Shown here piece after piece: positions 35,412-47,035 of a stretch of DNA of 64,000 nt; positions within the stretch are counted from its first letter, which is position 1, and each line of letters opens with the position of its first letter. The position numbers and the translations under genes are program-made. This stretch comes from Ophiura sarsii (taxonomy: Eukaryota; Echinodermata; Ophiuroidea; Amphilepidida; Ophiuridae). The notes beneath the pieces were generated by a model that saw only the letters and a program-made list of their open reading frames with translations, searched no databases and was not told where the DNA came from. The stretch is from the NCBI GenBank assembly GCA_035610835.1, contig CM069447.1, positions 59,775,048-59,839,047 of the forward strand. The letters are read 5' to 3'.

Positions 35412-36117
35412 TAGTGTGGTAGCTACCCCCCCCCCCCCCCCATTTTAAGAGGTACATTGCGCGTCTCAATGTCCCTTATGAGGACTGTCGTGCTGTCAAT
35501 CATAGAGTTGTCAAAAATAGCGCCCTCATTTCAAAAGTTACATCTCGCGTACTCCGCTCACATGCCCATATACAGTAGGCTTCAGTTTTGCGATTCGAAT
35601 TTCCTCTCCTAATATAATTATACTCTCCCTGGTGACATTAATATTCTAGGTTACAAATATGTATATATTTTGGTTGAACAATGTTTGTAACCAATTTTGT
35701 ATCGTGGTGTGGCTCTCGAAAAATGCTATTAAAGTGAATTTGGAGTACCTATGGAAATTGAAGGTTCGCTTTTTAAATGTGGACACCAAAATTAGTTTAA
35801 GGATTGCAAATGACATGGGACTTGATCATGTATATTGTGATGATTGTGTCTTTTGGCAACAATCCATGAACTCATCTTGCGTGAAGGCATGAAGTTGAAA
35901 GGTATAAACATGATATTGATATCTTCTATTTCGAAACGGGTGTCCTCTTCCAAATTACAGTTTAAAATGGGGTATTTATTACAAGTTATGTTCAAATTAA
36001 CATAAACATACTATAGTGTGAATTTTAACAGACACCTCACCATAGTAAACAAAATGACGCAATAATGATTTAAATATTTTAAAGCAATAATCTATAAAAA
36101 TGCGTAGTGCTAGCAAA
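35412..36117. other. Intergenic DNA with poly-C run
   Basis: C run at about 35427-35441. No other feature recognised. Confidence 0.45.
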
Positions 36118-36119
36118 TA

Positions 36120-37198
36120 CGAGGCTCATTCAATAAGTTCTACCTCCTCCATCATAACATCGCTAATATGCTAATATCAATATCAGCCTCATGGCATTTG
36201 TTTGAATCATAGCTACACATTTGGGGCAAATAATAATTGATATCTGTTTTCCTTTTGTTATGATACGGTCAAAGCCAGAAAGAGATTTTGGACAACGGAC
36301 ACAGACAATTACCTTAAAAATATACACTTGTTTTATGGGTTTTTTCTTCGTATTGTATGGTTATATATATTGTATATAAGAGCATGATGTAAATACTGTA
36401 AATGGAAATCAATGATTGATATCTTGATATTACAGTATCATCATGTATAAATAAGATTGTAAGCAATTTTAACTCTTGTTGGCTTGTAAATAGTGCAATA
36501 ATATCAACTCAAATATATTGATATGCCTTTGGCATACTGGAAAACTGCCAATCAAACACATTTTCGTTGTTACAACTCAAGCCACAGTGATGCCTCGAAT
36601 GTTAAATCTTAAACATAATAGTCACTTTATGAGTTTTTATTATATGAACCTTCGGGAAAGTCAATCAGGTAGTCAATGATAGAAAATTATTGCTTTGAGG
36701 GACTTGTAATGTAAGTTGTAATACCTCTATTTAATCTAGTATATTGAAGATCGCTTAGTTCTTATGAAAGTCAAATATGACTCTTGCAGGGTTCTCTAGG
36801 AGAGAGGAAAACTTAATGGTTGTCCTGACCTGGATCTGGCTAATCAGAGGGCATATTTTTTTGAAAGAAATCAGTCAACTTTATTGTTTACAGTTTGTTA
36901 AAAGAGATATCTGACATTGAGAACGGTTAAAATTGTCCAATAGGTATGTTTTGCCTCTTACAATAGGCCAAATGAATATCTCTTGGGCGATATTTTGCTG
37001 TTTTTCATCCGTTTCCGTCGCACTAAATCGTTGCTTGTCTTTCACTGCATCTCCAGAAAAGTACAACAATTACTCAGATCAATTAACACTGAATTTGTAG
37101 CTGAGGTTTCCAGCTACAATTGTGGGATATTGGATAAGACTGGCTTATATAGTAATAAAGTTATGCGGTAGGAGGTAACACTTATTGAATGACCCTCG
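36120..37198. mobile_element. Mariner-like element, complete ends, TA target site
   Basis: CGAGGCTCATTCAATAAGTT on the left and ACTTATTGAATGACCCTCG on the right are inverted repeats, extended by ACCTCC / GGAGGT. TA lies at 36118-36119 and 37199-37200. At 1,079 bp it has the size of a mariner, but only short unrecognisable frames remain, so the transposase is lost or unreadable. A second, truncated copy is inverted at about 41470-42366. Confidence 0.85.
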
Positions 37199-37200
37199 TA

Positions 37201-37737
37201 GTGTGCTTAATTTGTGAATTTTGATTTGTATAGTGTCATGTATGTATGCGTATTTTTTATTTCTCGAGAAATGAGAAAAATCAATGCACTTGCGCAAATG
37301 TTGATATGCTCACAATATCCCCCCCCCCCCCCCCCCCCCCGTGCCATTATTCAATTAATGGCCTTCATTGAATAAACTTCATCGAATTTGGATAAATGGA
37401 AATGTATTGTAATATAAATACATCATGGTATACATAGCACAGACACTCATGTTTATTAATGTGTTTATCTATTAATTTATATAATATTAATATTTAATTT
37501 ATATTTATTTATTAATATTATTTGAAAATCAAGTAAATTAATTTAAAAAAATACAATTAAATCAACTTAATTACTGCAACGAATCACCACATCAATCTAT
37601 AGTTCTTTAATTATCTTATTAATAAGATTATTAATTAATTAATTACTAAAGTAATTGATGTTGTCTATTAATTAATTAAATCACTTATTCCAACAGTTCA
37701 TTCATTAATATTATTTGATACTATAAAGATCCCCAGG
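37201..37737. other. AT-rich intergenic DNA with poly-C run
   Basis: C run at about 37319-37340 followed by ATTAATTAATTA-type low-complexity sequence around 37440-37700. No gene recognised. Confidence 0.6.
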
Positions 37738-37760
37738 CTGAAATATCCCCGTCGGTAAAC

Positions 37761-38962
37761 TTGATCTACCCAGCTTGGGGAACACTTGCATACAAACAGC
37801 CTTGCAGATCCACTACACGCGCCCGTCACAGTACAGAGGCCGCCCTGATAAAGGTTCTATCTGACATAACTACTGATATTGACTCAAGACGTGTTGCTTT
37901 TGTTGTGCTCCTTGATATGAGTGCAGCCTTTGATACTGTATACCATGACATTCTACTTGATCGCCTTGAAATGCGTTATGCAATTTCAGGAACTGCGCAT
38001 GCTTGGTTTGAGTTATATTTAAAAGGTTGGGCATCGCAAGTGAGCATATCTTGCACTCTCTCAGATCCCGTAACTGTCAATGTTGGTGTGCCACAAGGGT
38101 CAGTACTTGGCCCATTGTTATTTACCTGCTATTCCACCCCCATTTGGGAAAATTATACGCTCTCACCAACTAAGATATCACAGTTTCGCTAATGACTACC
38201 AGATTTATGTCACTGAGTGTATAACCGAGATCAGGAATTGGCTTTCAGCCAATTACCTTAAACTTAATGATTCTAAATCTGAATTGTTCATCACTGGATC
38301 TTACCACAATCTGAAGCTCCTTGATTTGGCTAACATTGAACTTGCAATCGGTGGCTCTTCTATCAAGCTCTCACCTGTTATCAGAAACCTTGGCTGTTTC
38401 CTAGACTCAAATATGTCCCTCACACCTCACGTAAACAACCTGCACAAAACAATTCTGTTTCACATCCGAAATTTATGGCGCATCAGGAGATTCATTGACA
38501 AAGAAACATATCACCACGCAGTCTGTGCTTTAGTCACCTCTAGACTTGACTATTGCAATGCATTATTCACTTTGCTTTCGGCAAAGGATATCAGCCGCCT
38601 GCAGCTGCTCGCCTTGTGTTCGCGGTTGGTAGAAGAGTTGATGCCACACCCCTTATTCAAACATTGCATTGGTTGCCAGTTCAACGAAGGATTGTTTATA
38701 AAGTAGTTTTGTACATAGTTAAGGCTTTAAACAACTTGGCTCCTCCCTATTTGGCTGAGCAGTTCTCAGTGTATGTCCCTGCTCGCTCCCTACGATCTGC
38801 GATGGACACTAACCGGCTGGTTGTTCCCAGATCCAACCTTACTATAGGTGATCGCAGTTTTAAGGTTACTGCTGCAAAGGCCTGAACTCCCTGCCAATAC
38901 ACCTCAGAACTGCTCAGTCAACGGAGACTTTTAAAAGTAATCTTAAGACTTATTTATTTTAA
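37761..38962 (+). pseudogene. CR1/L2-like LINE reverse transcriptase, 5'-truncated and broken
   Basis: RT blocks appear in order across three frames: RHSTEAALIKV, VVLLDMSAAFDTVYHDILL, VGVPQGSVLGPLLF, then after a frameshift near 38140 HSFANDYQIYV. Next come EIRNWLSANYLKLNDSKSEL and NLGCFLDSNMSLTPHV; after another frameshift near 38620 come LHWLPVQRRIVYKV and the C-terminal LNSLPIHLRTA...SNLKTYLF, stopping at 38960-38962. The catalytic FADD is FAND here, and residues between QIYV and EIRNW are deleted, so it is inactive. The order and the LKTYLF ending are typical of CR1/L2-group elements. It is followed by a 57-bp 3' UTR and a TTG repeat tail, which is how this group often ends. Confidence 0.93.
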
Positions 38963-39018
38963 CTTTTATTCTCTTGTAAACGCTATGGTACATATGTAAA
39001 TAGCGTCCTAAATACCCG

Positions 39019-39251
<233 letters not shown>

Positions 39252-40126
39252 TAAATATTACACAATTACCTCTATAAACGTGTTGTAGTGTTTTAATTAT
39301 GCGTTTTTATACGTTTATCGTGTGCAATGCCTCCTATACCTTTACACGTAAAACACAAAAAACCCGTGTTGAAGTGTTTATTATAAAGTGTTATCAGAAA
39401 TATAAACGCTTCTTTTTGCAGTGCATGACCGGGTACGGGATCGCCCCCTCCACCTTTGGGAATGAATTGCGCCTATTTGAAGAATCTATAAAGGTGTGGC
39501 ACTCGTTGATTGTTGTAAATATATATTATTATTATTCATGTTATTTATCAAAGTTTCTTCCTGTAACGCCCTCATTCGTTTAAGCTATCCAGCCGAAAGA
39601 TGCTTGATTACGTCATTCTCAAAATTCTCAAACATTTTTTTTCGATTTGGTACCATTAAGCAAAGATTATGCAACCAACATTAGGTTGCATTGTGATTAA
39701 CTAGATCTATATAATAGAATGAGTGTCTGTGTAGCCAATCAGAACTGATTTTTTCTTCTTTTAAATCAGACCGAATGCCTCCTGTTCCCCAATGTATCAA
39801 GATGAAAGAACAATTTTGTATCGGTTTGACGCTTGATAAGCATTCTTTTGGTAAAAGTGGCATGACATCAAATTTAGATATAGCTTTAGTTAATAATTGG
39901 TCATATCTCAGGTTTGACAGAACCAAATCAGATGAGAAAACGGCATTTAGCCTTTCATTGTGTATAAAAATAATACACAAATGTTAAGAACATCAAAGAC
40001 AATAAGTCGGAACACCAGCACAGTTGTGTGGTGTGGGTTTTGTAGCGTGTATATGAGGGTTAAACATACATTGTAACTCCCGGGCGTGTTTTTGTGAATT
40101 AAAATGTGTGTCAATAGGTAAAGGAT
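39252..40126. other. Intergenic DNA, nothing recognised
   Basis: Frames of up to 99 codons overlap on opposite strands without recognisable domains. Confidence 0.4.
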
Positions 40127-40131
40127 GTATG

Positions 40132-40797
40132 CAGTCAGCTGTAGAACGGGGCCCCGTTTCAATTGAGGGCGCTCTATTTAGTGACGCACTGCCGTCATTT
40201 TTTACACGGCGATTCATTAAGTGACGGAAGTCCGTCGCCCGCCGGAATGCGAACAAAAAACACTTTTCAATAGAGGGCGGGCTTGAGAACGGGACTGCGT
40301 TAGCAAGGGAACGGCCTCACGTCACAGTAATTTTAAAAATTCATAAATAGCCAATTCTGCCGATTTTAAACAACGAAATAACTCTCTTATCAAAGAGATA
40401 ACCGTTACAAAGGCATCACTTCTAAATACTACGGGGCTTATATTTAATGTAAAAATTATCACTCTTACACTAACAATTCTATAAAATGGTGTAATCTCGT
40501 CTAGAAAATGGTGGTCTCATCGCAGCAAACCGGTAAAAAAGACATAATTAAAGCTTGTGTCGTGTAATGTTGCGGTTAAAGGTTAAATTAAATAATCTAA
40601 CTGGATGTCGCAAGGAGTTCTGATACCTTATGCTGCCCTCAACTCGATGGATAGTTACTTTTTATGCAGATAATTGGGTGTAAAAGGGGAAAATTCAATC
40701 ATTGCGTAAATTGACGGGTGTGCGTTACCTTGGTTACGTACACCCGTCGTTTTAGAGCGCCCTCAATTGAAACGGGCTCCCGTTCTACAGCTGACTG
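40132..40797. mobile_element. TIR element with 45-bp ends and GTATG duplication
   Basis: CAGTCAGCTGTAGAACGGG on the left matches the complement CCCGTTCTACAGCTGACTG on the right. Inverted similarity continues through CCCGTTTCAATTGAGGGCGC for about 45 bp. GTATG is directly repeated at 40127-40131 and 40798-40802. The 666-bp element has no coding capacity; the superfamily is not clear from these ends. Confidence 0.85.
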
Positions 40798-40802
40798 GTA
40801 TG

Positions 40803-41469
40803 GGCGGCTAAGTTTGACTTCTGGAAATCCTTTGTTTGCAAAATAAATGATCCGAATCAATCCCGAGTCTGCCTAAATATTGACAACGAATTTAATTTAA
40901 AGCAATAATTACTTAAATAATAAAATTGCAGGCGTTTTTGAGAGGGGCACACAAATAAGTGGTACTAAATGTTACCTTTGTGCAACAAGCTGACAAACAT
41001 TTACAATTGGCATAAGGTGTAAACCTGTTGAATGCATGCTATACCATTCCATGGAGCTATATACACACTTAAAAATAGGTAGTTAAAATGACCTCTTTTC
41101 AGGGTCAATTATGCACCAACTGAAAGGGTTTTTATGACTCTTTTTCTAGTCGTTGATTCTCTTTCTGTCATTTTCGTGGTCATTTGAAACACAAAAAAGG
41201 ATACGAAATTACTGAAAATGTGTCACCCGTGTGTCAGTAGTTAACAGAATGCTGTCAAATAAGTATTGGTTGTTGGGGCTGAGGACAAGGTTGTGATGGC
41301 CCCGTGGTGGATGTCCGATTCGGATTAAATAAAAAGCATAAGTACAATAAAACCCAAACAATTTAGTACTTTAATCTTCTCATTTTCATCAAAGCTACAA
41401 AATCATAGTAAATTAGTCTGAATACTCATTATACTTTTCTGGATATGCAGTAAAAAAAAAACACCTTCC
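40803..41469. other. Intergenic DNA, nothing recognised
   Basis: No gene or repeat partner recognised. Confidence 0.4.
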
Positions 41470-42366
41470 ATTTAGTGCGACGGAAACGGGTAAAAAACAG
41501 CAAAATGTCTCCTAAGTGCTATTCATTTGGCCAATTCTAAGGGGAAAATGTACCTATCGGTCAATTACAATCGTTCTAAGTTACAAATAGCTTATGAACA
41601 GACTTTAAACAATACTGGTGACTGGTTTATTGGCGGAAAATTCCCTCTAATTAGCCAGAATCAGACCAGGACAACCACCAATTTTAACCCTACCCTAGAG
41701 AACCGCTGCAAAAGTCATATTTGCTTTTCATAGAAACTAAGAGATTCTCATTATACAGGACTAAATGGATATATTTCAAGTCTCTCGAAGATATCTTTTT
41801 CTATCACTGACTACCTGATTAACTATTTCAAATGATGTATATACTGAAAACTGATAAATTTACTATCATGTTAAGATTTAACATTCGAGGCACCCGTCGA
41901 GGCATCACTGGCTTGACTTGTAACAACGAACATTTGACTGAATATCAGTATTCCAGTATGCTAAATGCGTGTCAATACATTCGAGTTGATATTATACTAC
42001 TTGCAAGCTACAAAGTTTAATATTGCCAACAATCTGATTTATACATGATAGTATAGCATTATATTCAGAAATCATCCATTTTCTTTCTATTTTCAGTATT
42101 TAAATCGGGCGGTTATACCTAATCATACAATACGGAGAGAAAACGAAAAAACATGTATTTACCTTTGGGTAATTTTCCGTGTCCGTATTCCAAAATCTCT
42201 CTCGGGCTTTGATTGCATCATGACAAAAGTGAAATAGGTATCAATTAGCATTTACTATAAATGTGTAGCTATGATTCAGAGCTATAATCATGACAAATGT
42301 CATGAGGCTGACATTCATATTAGCGATGTTATGAGTGAGGAGGTAGAACTTATTGAATGACCCTCG
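41470..42366. mobile_element. Truncated inverted copy of the mariner-like element at 36120
   Basis: Right end ACTTATTGAATGACCCTCG followed by TA (42367-42368). Interior phrases such as GGGCTTTGAT...CAAAATCTCTCTC and GCGACGGAAACGG run as the reverse complement of 36120-37050. The opposite terminus is missing. Confidence 0.75.
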
Positions 42367-42952
42367 TACATGTGCATTTCGCTTGTTACACCCTGTATAA
42401 TATGGTAATTATTGGTCATATGTTTGCGTTTAGTGCAATATTATTACAAAATGTCAATTTAAAATTTATTATGACACTAAATTATGATAACGGTTAACTT
42501 TATTTCAGAAATACGTTTTTACAGACTTATATTGTTACAAATTTTGACCACCCTGTATAAGGTATCCTTTACAACTAAAGACAAAGGTGACAATATTTCT
42601 CTTTGTAATACTAGTGAATACGTTTGAATTATGCAGCGTAATACATTATAATTTTATCTTCAAGGTATGTAAATGACCAGTGAAAATGTTGTATTTTTAG
42701 TGCATTTCTTGATGTTTGCACCCTATATATTATCTACCCACCCTGTATAATAACCTTGATATTGTCATTGTGAGATTTGGAAATTTGTATGCTTTCAGGA
42801 AATGTATACTTTCCTTATACTCCTATGTATAGTTTTAATGCTAACAATGTTTTAAGCAAAATCCATGTGATTTTTCCATTTTTAGCATGTCACACAAAGG
42901 GGTCCCAACTCAAGGCACACGACCAATTGGGTCTTGACACTATAGTTCAACC

Positions 42953-43139
42953 AGTTCCAAATTGGCGAGAAATATTCGGTTTTTATCTATCCGCACGCAA
43001 AACGCATAAGCGCGATTTTTACATACGCAAGCGTCACGCGTAAATGACACTGCGGAATTTCGCGCTATGATGGCGTTGTGCGCGCGACGCTCTTCTTAAT
43101 TCATTCGCTGCTGTAAACAGGTTTCGCCAATTTGGAACT
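42953..43139. mobile_element. 187-bp MITE with AGTTCCAAATTGGCGA ends
   Basis: AGTTCCAAATTGGCGA (42953) is mirrored by TCGCCAATTTGGAACT (to 43139). It interrupts a repeat whose copy at 51214-51420 is continuous across the same position (GGGTCTTGACACT then AGACTAACTTA), although the junction has changed slightly. A partial relative is at 34533-34705. Confidence 0.85.
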
Positions 43140-43345
43140 GACTGAACAATATAGACTAACTTATGAATGTCTTACACCAAAGATACCACATATTCAGGTC
43201 CCTATTTCACCGATTTGTCAAACTAGTTCAAATACAAAAATGAATACATTTAATAAAATGAAAAGCGAGAACATATTGTTCGCTATCAGCCTAAATTATA
43301 TTTCCTTCAAGTTGGTTATTCCAAACGGGAAATATGTGCATTATT
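43140..43345 (+). repeat. Repeat W, copy 1
   Basis: Matches 51230-51415 closely (ACACCAAAGATACC, CATATTCAGGTCCCT, AGTTGGTTATTCCAAACGGG). Non-coding. Confidence 0.8.
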
Positions 43346-44165
43346 GACCCACTCTACATTTTGATCACCCTGTAAATTAAATTGTTGTCAACTAAATTCT
43401 GCTATAGGCCTAATTGTCTTTCTTCATCTAACGCAATCGTTCAAAACATAGTTACTGCCGCAAAACTCAAAATAAAATTGATTTTGTCTCAATAAGCATT
43501 GTTTTCCATTATTTTGTATACATGATTTTGACCACCCTGTATATTTTAACGGAGGACGATTGGTCGATTTGCTTTTTTTTAATACTGAAAGCCCCATATC
43601 CCGCATTCTTACTACTATACTTTTTTTTAATGTAAAACTTTAGCACAAAAAAAAACCCACTTAGGTATATCAAAACTAGTAAAAAAAGGTGTTTTTCTTA
43701 TGTTACACCCTGTATAATTAATGCACACCCTGTATAATATCACATGGTATTTACATCTGGTATCCTTGTAGTAATAGGTTTTTAAATATAAGTTATGTGG
43801 ATTTGAATCAAAATTTGTGAATTTTCTATCAATATACAGAGTGTAACCTTTTTTTTTAAAACCAACTTTTGACATACGATAGTATACATTGTAACCCTAT
43901 TCTAACCCTATTTTCTGACCTAAAATTGAATATTTTCCGTCATTTACTCTTCCCAACATTAGTAAATATACAGGTCATTCTGATCTGAAATTGAGGGCTT
44001 CCAGTATTTGCCCCAAGCTATATCCCGTGGTTTATACTTTTAAGAAACCACACTATTGATCATTACTGTTACACCTCGTGAGTCGTGACCCTACCAGTAC
44101 GCAATTTAATAGTATCATTTAAATCTCGTAAATAATCAGGACTCTGGGATCTACCATGTTTTGTT
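43346..44165. other. Intergenic AT-rich DNA
   Basis: Apart from the CACCCTGTATA motifs listed above, nothing recognised. Confidence 0.45.
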
Positions 44166-44173
44166 CTTATCAG

Positions 44174-44193
44174 CAGTGGCGGATCCAGGAAAA

Positions 44194-44224
<31 letters not shown>

Positions 44225-44743
44225 CGCCCAAAAGAATCCTCCGAGCTATGCTCGGACAGGGGGGTGTCTGAGGGTGGATGTGCCCCCCTCAGAAGTAGAA
44301 AAATTGTCAATTTTCGAACTCATTTGGTGCGATCTGGTGTATACTTTTGACCAACATTTTATCGAAAAGCCACCTCTTCATTTCCAATAAATATTTTGTT
44401 TTTTTATCAATGCACGAAAGAAGTTGAACATATTATACTGGTATATTTTGGATTTAGGTATAGATGATTTAAAAGCTCGAACAGGGGGGAGTCTGAGGGG
44501 GGATGTGGCCCCCCCTCAGAAGTAGAAAAATTTTCACTTTTCAAACTCATTTGGTGCGATCTGGTGTATACTTTTGACCAACATTTTATCGAAAAGCCAC
44601 CTCTTCTCTTCATTTCCAATAACTATTTTGTTTTTTATCAATGCCTGAAAGAAGTTGAGCATATTATACCGATATATTTTGGAATTGAGTATAGATGATT
44701 TAAAAGCTCGAATAGGGGAAGTCTGAGGGGGATGTGCCCCCCC

Positions 44744-44786
<43 letters not shown>

Positions 44787-44891
44787 CTTCCTCTCTTTTT
44801 TTTTTTTTTTTTTTTGTAGGGGGGGGGGGGGGGCCGGGCCCGTGGGGGCCGGGCCCGTCGTGCCCCCCCCCCCCCCCTGTATCCGCGCCTG
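44174..44891. mobile_element. hAT-type element with 8-bp duplication and extreme homopolymer content
   Basis: CAGTGGCGGATCCAGG on the left and TGTATCCGCGCCTG on the right are imperfect inverted ends. CTTATCAG is duplicated exactly at 44166-44173 and 44892-44899, the 8 bp expected for hAT. The interior holds a 20-plus G run, about 240-bp tandem units (CAGAAGTAGAAAAATT, TTTGGTGCGATCTGGTGTAT) in about two and a half copies, and then C(n)-CT(n)-T(n), G(n), GGGCCCG palindromes and C(n) in succession. Confidence 0.85.
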
Positions 44892-44899
44892 CTTATCAG

Positions 44900-45297
44900 C
44901 ATCCACAGTATTTCATTACCTCATGGCCCTTGGTTATTCCACGTTTCTTCATTAGTAACCTTCCTAACCATATTACTTCATAACACCCCCCACTCCCACC
45001 TCACGATCATTGTTTATCTACCCAAGGCCTAACCTTAACCATCTCCCGTAGCAGAGCGTATTCCCCCCATTATTCGTTTCCCGCCCGTGCGAGTGTACAC
45101 GTCTAATGTCATGACGCACTATGACGCGTCATGTGATACGCGCGCCAAATGCATGGTTGCTGTACGCATAGAGATAAACAAACAGGGCCCGCCTAGTATA
45201 AAAAAATAGTCTGCAAAAGCCCTGGATTTGGTCTTGTTCCCCTCGTATCTTAGTCAATTTTGTACGGTTTTGGGCCATTTATAGCTTATAACCCGTC
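44900..45297. other. Intergenic DNA, nothing recognised
   Basis: A CpG-rich patch near 45100-45160 (ACGCGTCATG, ACGCGCGCC) stands out from AT-rich surroundings, but no gene is visible. Confidence 0.4.
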
Positions 45298-45783
45298 CCA
45301 AGGGTACACTACACTAAATGGGGTTTCCCCTACCCTAAGTCGGTGTTTAAAGCTAGAAAGTATGCATCACAACATCCTCAATTTTAAAAGACTTGACAGT
45401 AATTATACAATTGCGTAAATTCCTGCGTTGCGTAGTTTTGATTAAATGATTAATGGGACATCACCTACATGCACTCTGACTATAACCCGTGAATATCATC
45501 TAGGTACATTTTGGGTGATCTTTCAAATTACAGGAAACATTGGCTATTACGGCGACATTTTCAAGCCTGTCTGAGAGATAGTCACTCCATGGGCGTATTT
45601 TGGAAAATGAACAGGCTCACCTACCTATTTTCTTCACTTTTTGGTGAGAAAATGTGATTATCTTTAAGAAAAAATCACTCTACAAGGTCCTATTTCGCAA
45701 TTTTGTGGTCTAAAACAGAGTTGTATGTCAGTGTTTTTGTACATATCCCTAGGGATCCCTATTTAGTGATGTGATTCCTTAAG
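45298..45783 (-). mobile_element. MITE family X, copy 1
   Basis: Left end AAGGGTACACTACACTAAAT and right end CTATTTAGTGATGTGATTCC correspond, reversed, to the ends of the copies at 61570 and 63258. Interior phrases (AGACTTGACAGTAATTA, CCATGGGCGTATTTTGGAAA) are shared. Non-coding, about 486 bp. Confidence 0.85.
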
Positions 45784-46335
45784 GCAATTTGGCGAGATTT
45801 GACCCTTGACCCTGTATATCAATCTAATTAGGTCAGCTATCAGATGTTTTGAAGCAGAAAATCGGCCGAAATCGGAAAAGAACGGGTTCTGACCATACTA
45901 TATTCAAGCTATTTCTAAAACCTTGCATCCGATTGGTGTTATAATTTTACCAAATAATGTCTGATATATTTACTGTTATATTCTTAAACATAAAGCAGCT
46001 ATGTTTCCCATATTTTAATCTATTTACAAGGATTTTTCAACCAGATTGGGTGTGTTTCAATCCAATTGTTGCCTTAATTTGACCCATCTTGACGTGTTTT
46101 GTAAATAAGCCTATTGGAAACACTGTAATTCTATGCTACAGCGTGCCCCACAAACTGGTCTAAAACTTGCAAAGCTTATAACTTAGAATATGGGAAACAT
46201 AGCTGCTTTATGTTTAAGAATATAACAGTTAATATATCTGACATTATTTGGTAAAATTATAACACCAATCGGATGCAAGGTTTTAATAGCTTTGAATATA
46301 GTATGGTCAGAACCCGTTCTTTCCGATTTCGGCCA
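45784..46335. repeat. Repeat Y containing an inverted-repeat (fold-back) block
   Basis: Y begins AAGGCAATTTGGCGAGATTT. Inside it, 45863-46015 and 46186-46334 are inverted copies of each other (left CGGCCGAAATCGGAAAAGAA, right GAACCCGTTC...TCGGCC), about 150 bp each with few differences. The spacer carries the Y phrase CCCATCTTGACGTGTTTTG, also seen at 47938 and 63080. Confidence 0.85.
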
Positions 46336-47035
46336 TGAACCGTCCATGCGTTGCATTTGCGCATTGTACTGACGTCATCAAAGTTTTGCCTTTGACTTTA
46401 TAACAATGGCTTACTCAGGAAAAAAGAGGGGATAAAAAGTGTAAATACCTATGATTTTTGTTAGAAAAATAAATAAATAACCTTCTGAGACACTGCCATC
46501 TTGGAAGCAGTTCAAGAACCATTTCTTCGAAATTGGAAACTAGCCGTTAAGTCAGTCATCTCATCAAAGGAATTTGAGGCAGGGCTGGAACTTCAGATTT
46601 GTTTCAATCAGCCAGTCAGGATCGGACAGGTAACACACACAAATACTTGCCCGACCAGCCTGTATAACTCTCACACTTACACCGTGAGTTTGAAATTGTT
46701 TACCCGCCAGTCGGTCGCCAGGGTACTTTTTCCCCCGACACAAATATTACCCGCTATTGGCGGCTATAGTCAGGTGGGTGGGTGCTATTTCCAGGTATGG
46801 TATAAAGGTACCAATTGCTCTGTTTTTGTATATTTTCAACAAAATAGGTTACTTCAATGGGTATTTCTGATATCGAATATTAATCCAGAATACCTCAAAT
46901 TTAACCCTTTTCTACCAAACATAGGATATTACGGAGAATAAACACCATACACATGATGCAGGAAAAAGTTGCACACAACACAGATGCAAGGCATTATGGT
47001 GGTTAATTGCTAAATTGGAAGAAACGGCTGTCCTG
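46336..47035. other. Intergenic DNA with a 146-codon open frame of unknown status
   Basis: An open frame on the plus strand (46501-46941, no ATG at its start) shows no recognised domain. A GTAACA donor-like site lies near 46630. I do not call it a gene. Confidence 0.4.

Larger units (their letters stand above)
42387..43745. repeat. Cluster of same-orientation CACCCTGTATA element ends
   Basis: CACCCTGTA, mostly followed by TA, occurs near 42389, 42549, 42739, 43366, 43533, 43705 and 43724, all in the same direction. A reversed, diverged copy (TACAGAGTGTAACC) lies near 43838. The sequence resembles mariner termini (compare the ends of 21752-23511 and 60315-61406), but the opposite ends are not paired. 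Confidence 0.7.

Noticed and set aside
44534..44983. Arg/Glu-rich, Pro-rich or Ser/Leu-rich open frames
   Set aside because: They translate C(n)-CT(n)-T(n) and G(n) tracts of the hAT element.
46501..46941. 146-codon open frame with diverse amino acids
   Set aside because: No ATG at its start, no recognisable domain, and such lengths can occur by chance in 64 kb; a translated search would decide.
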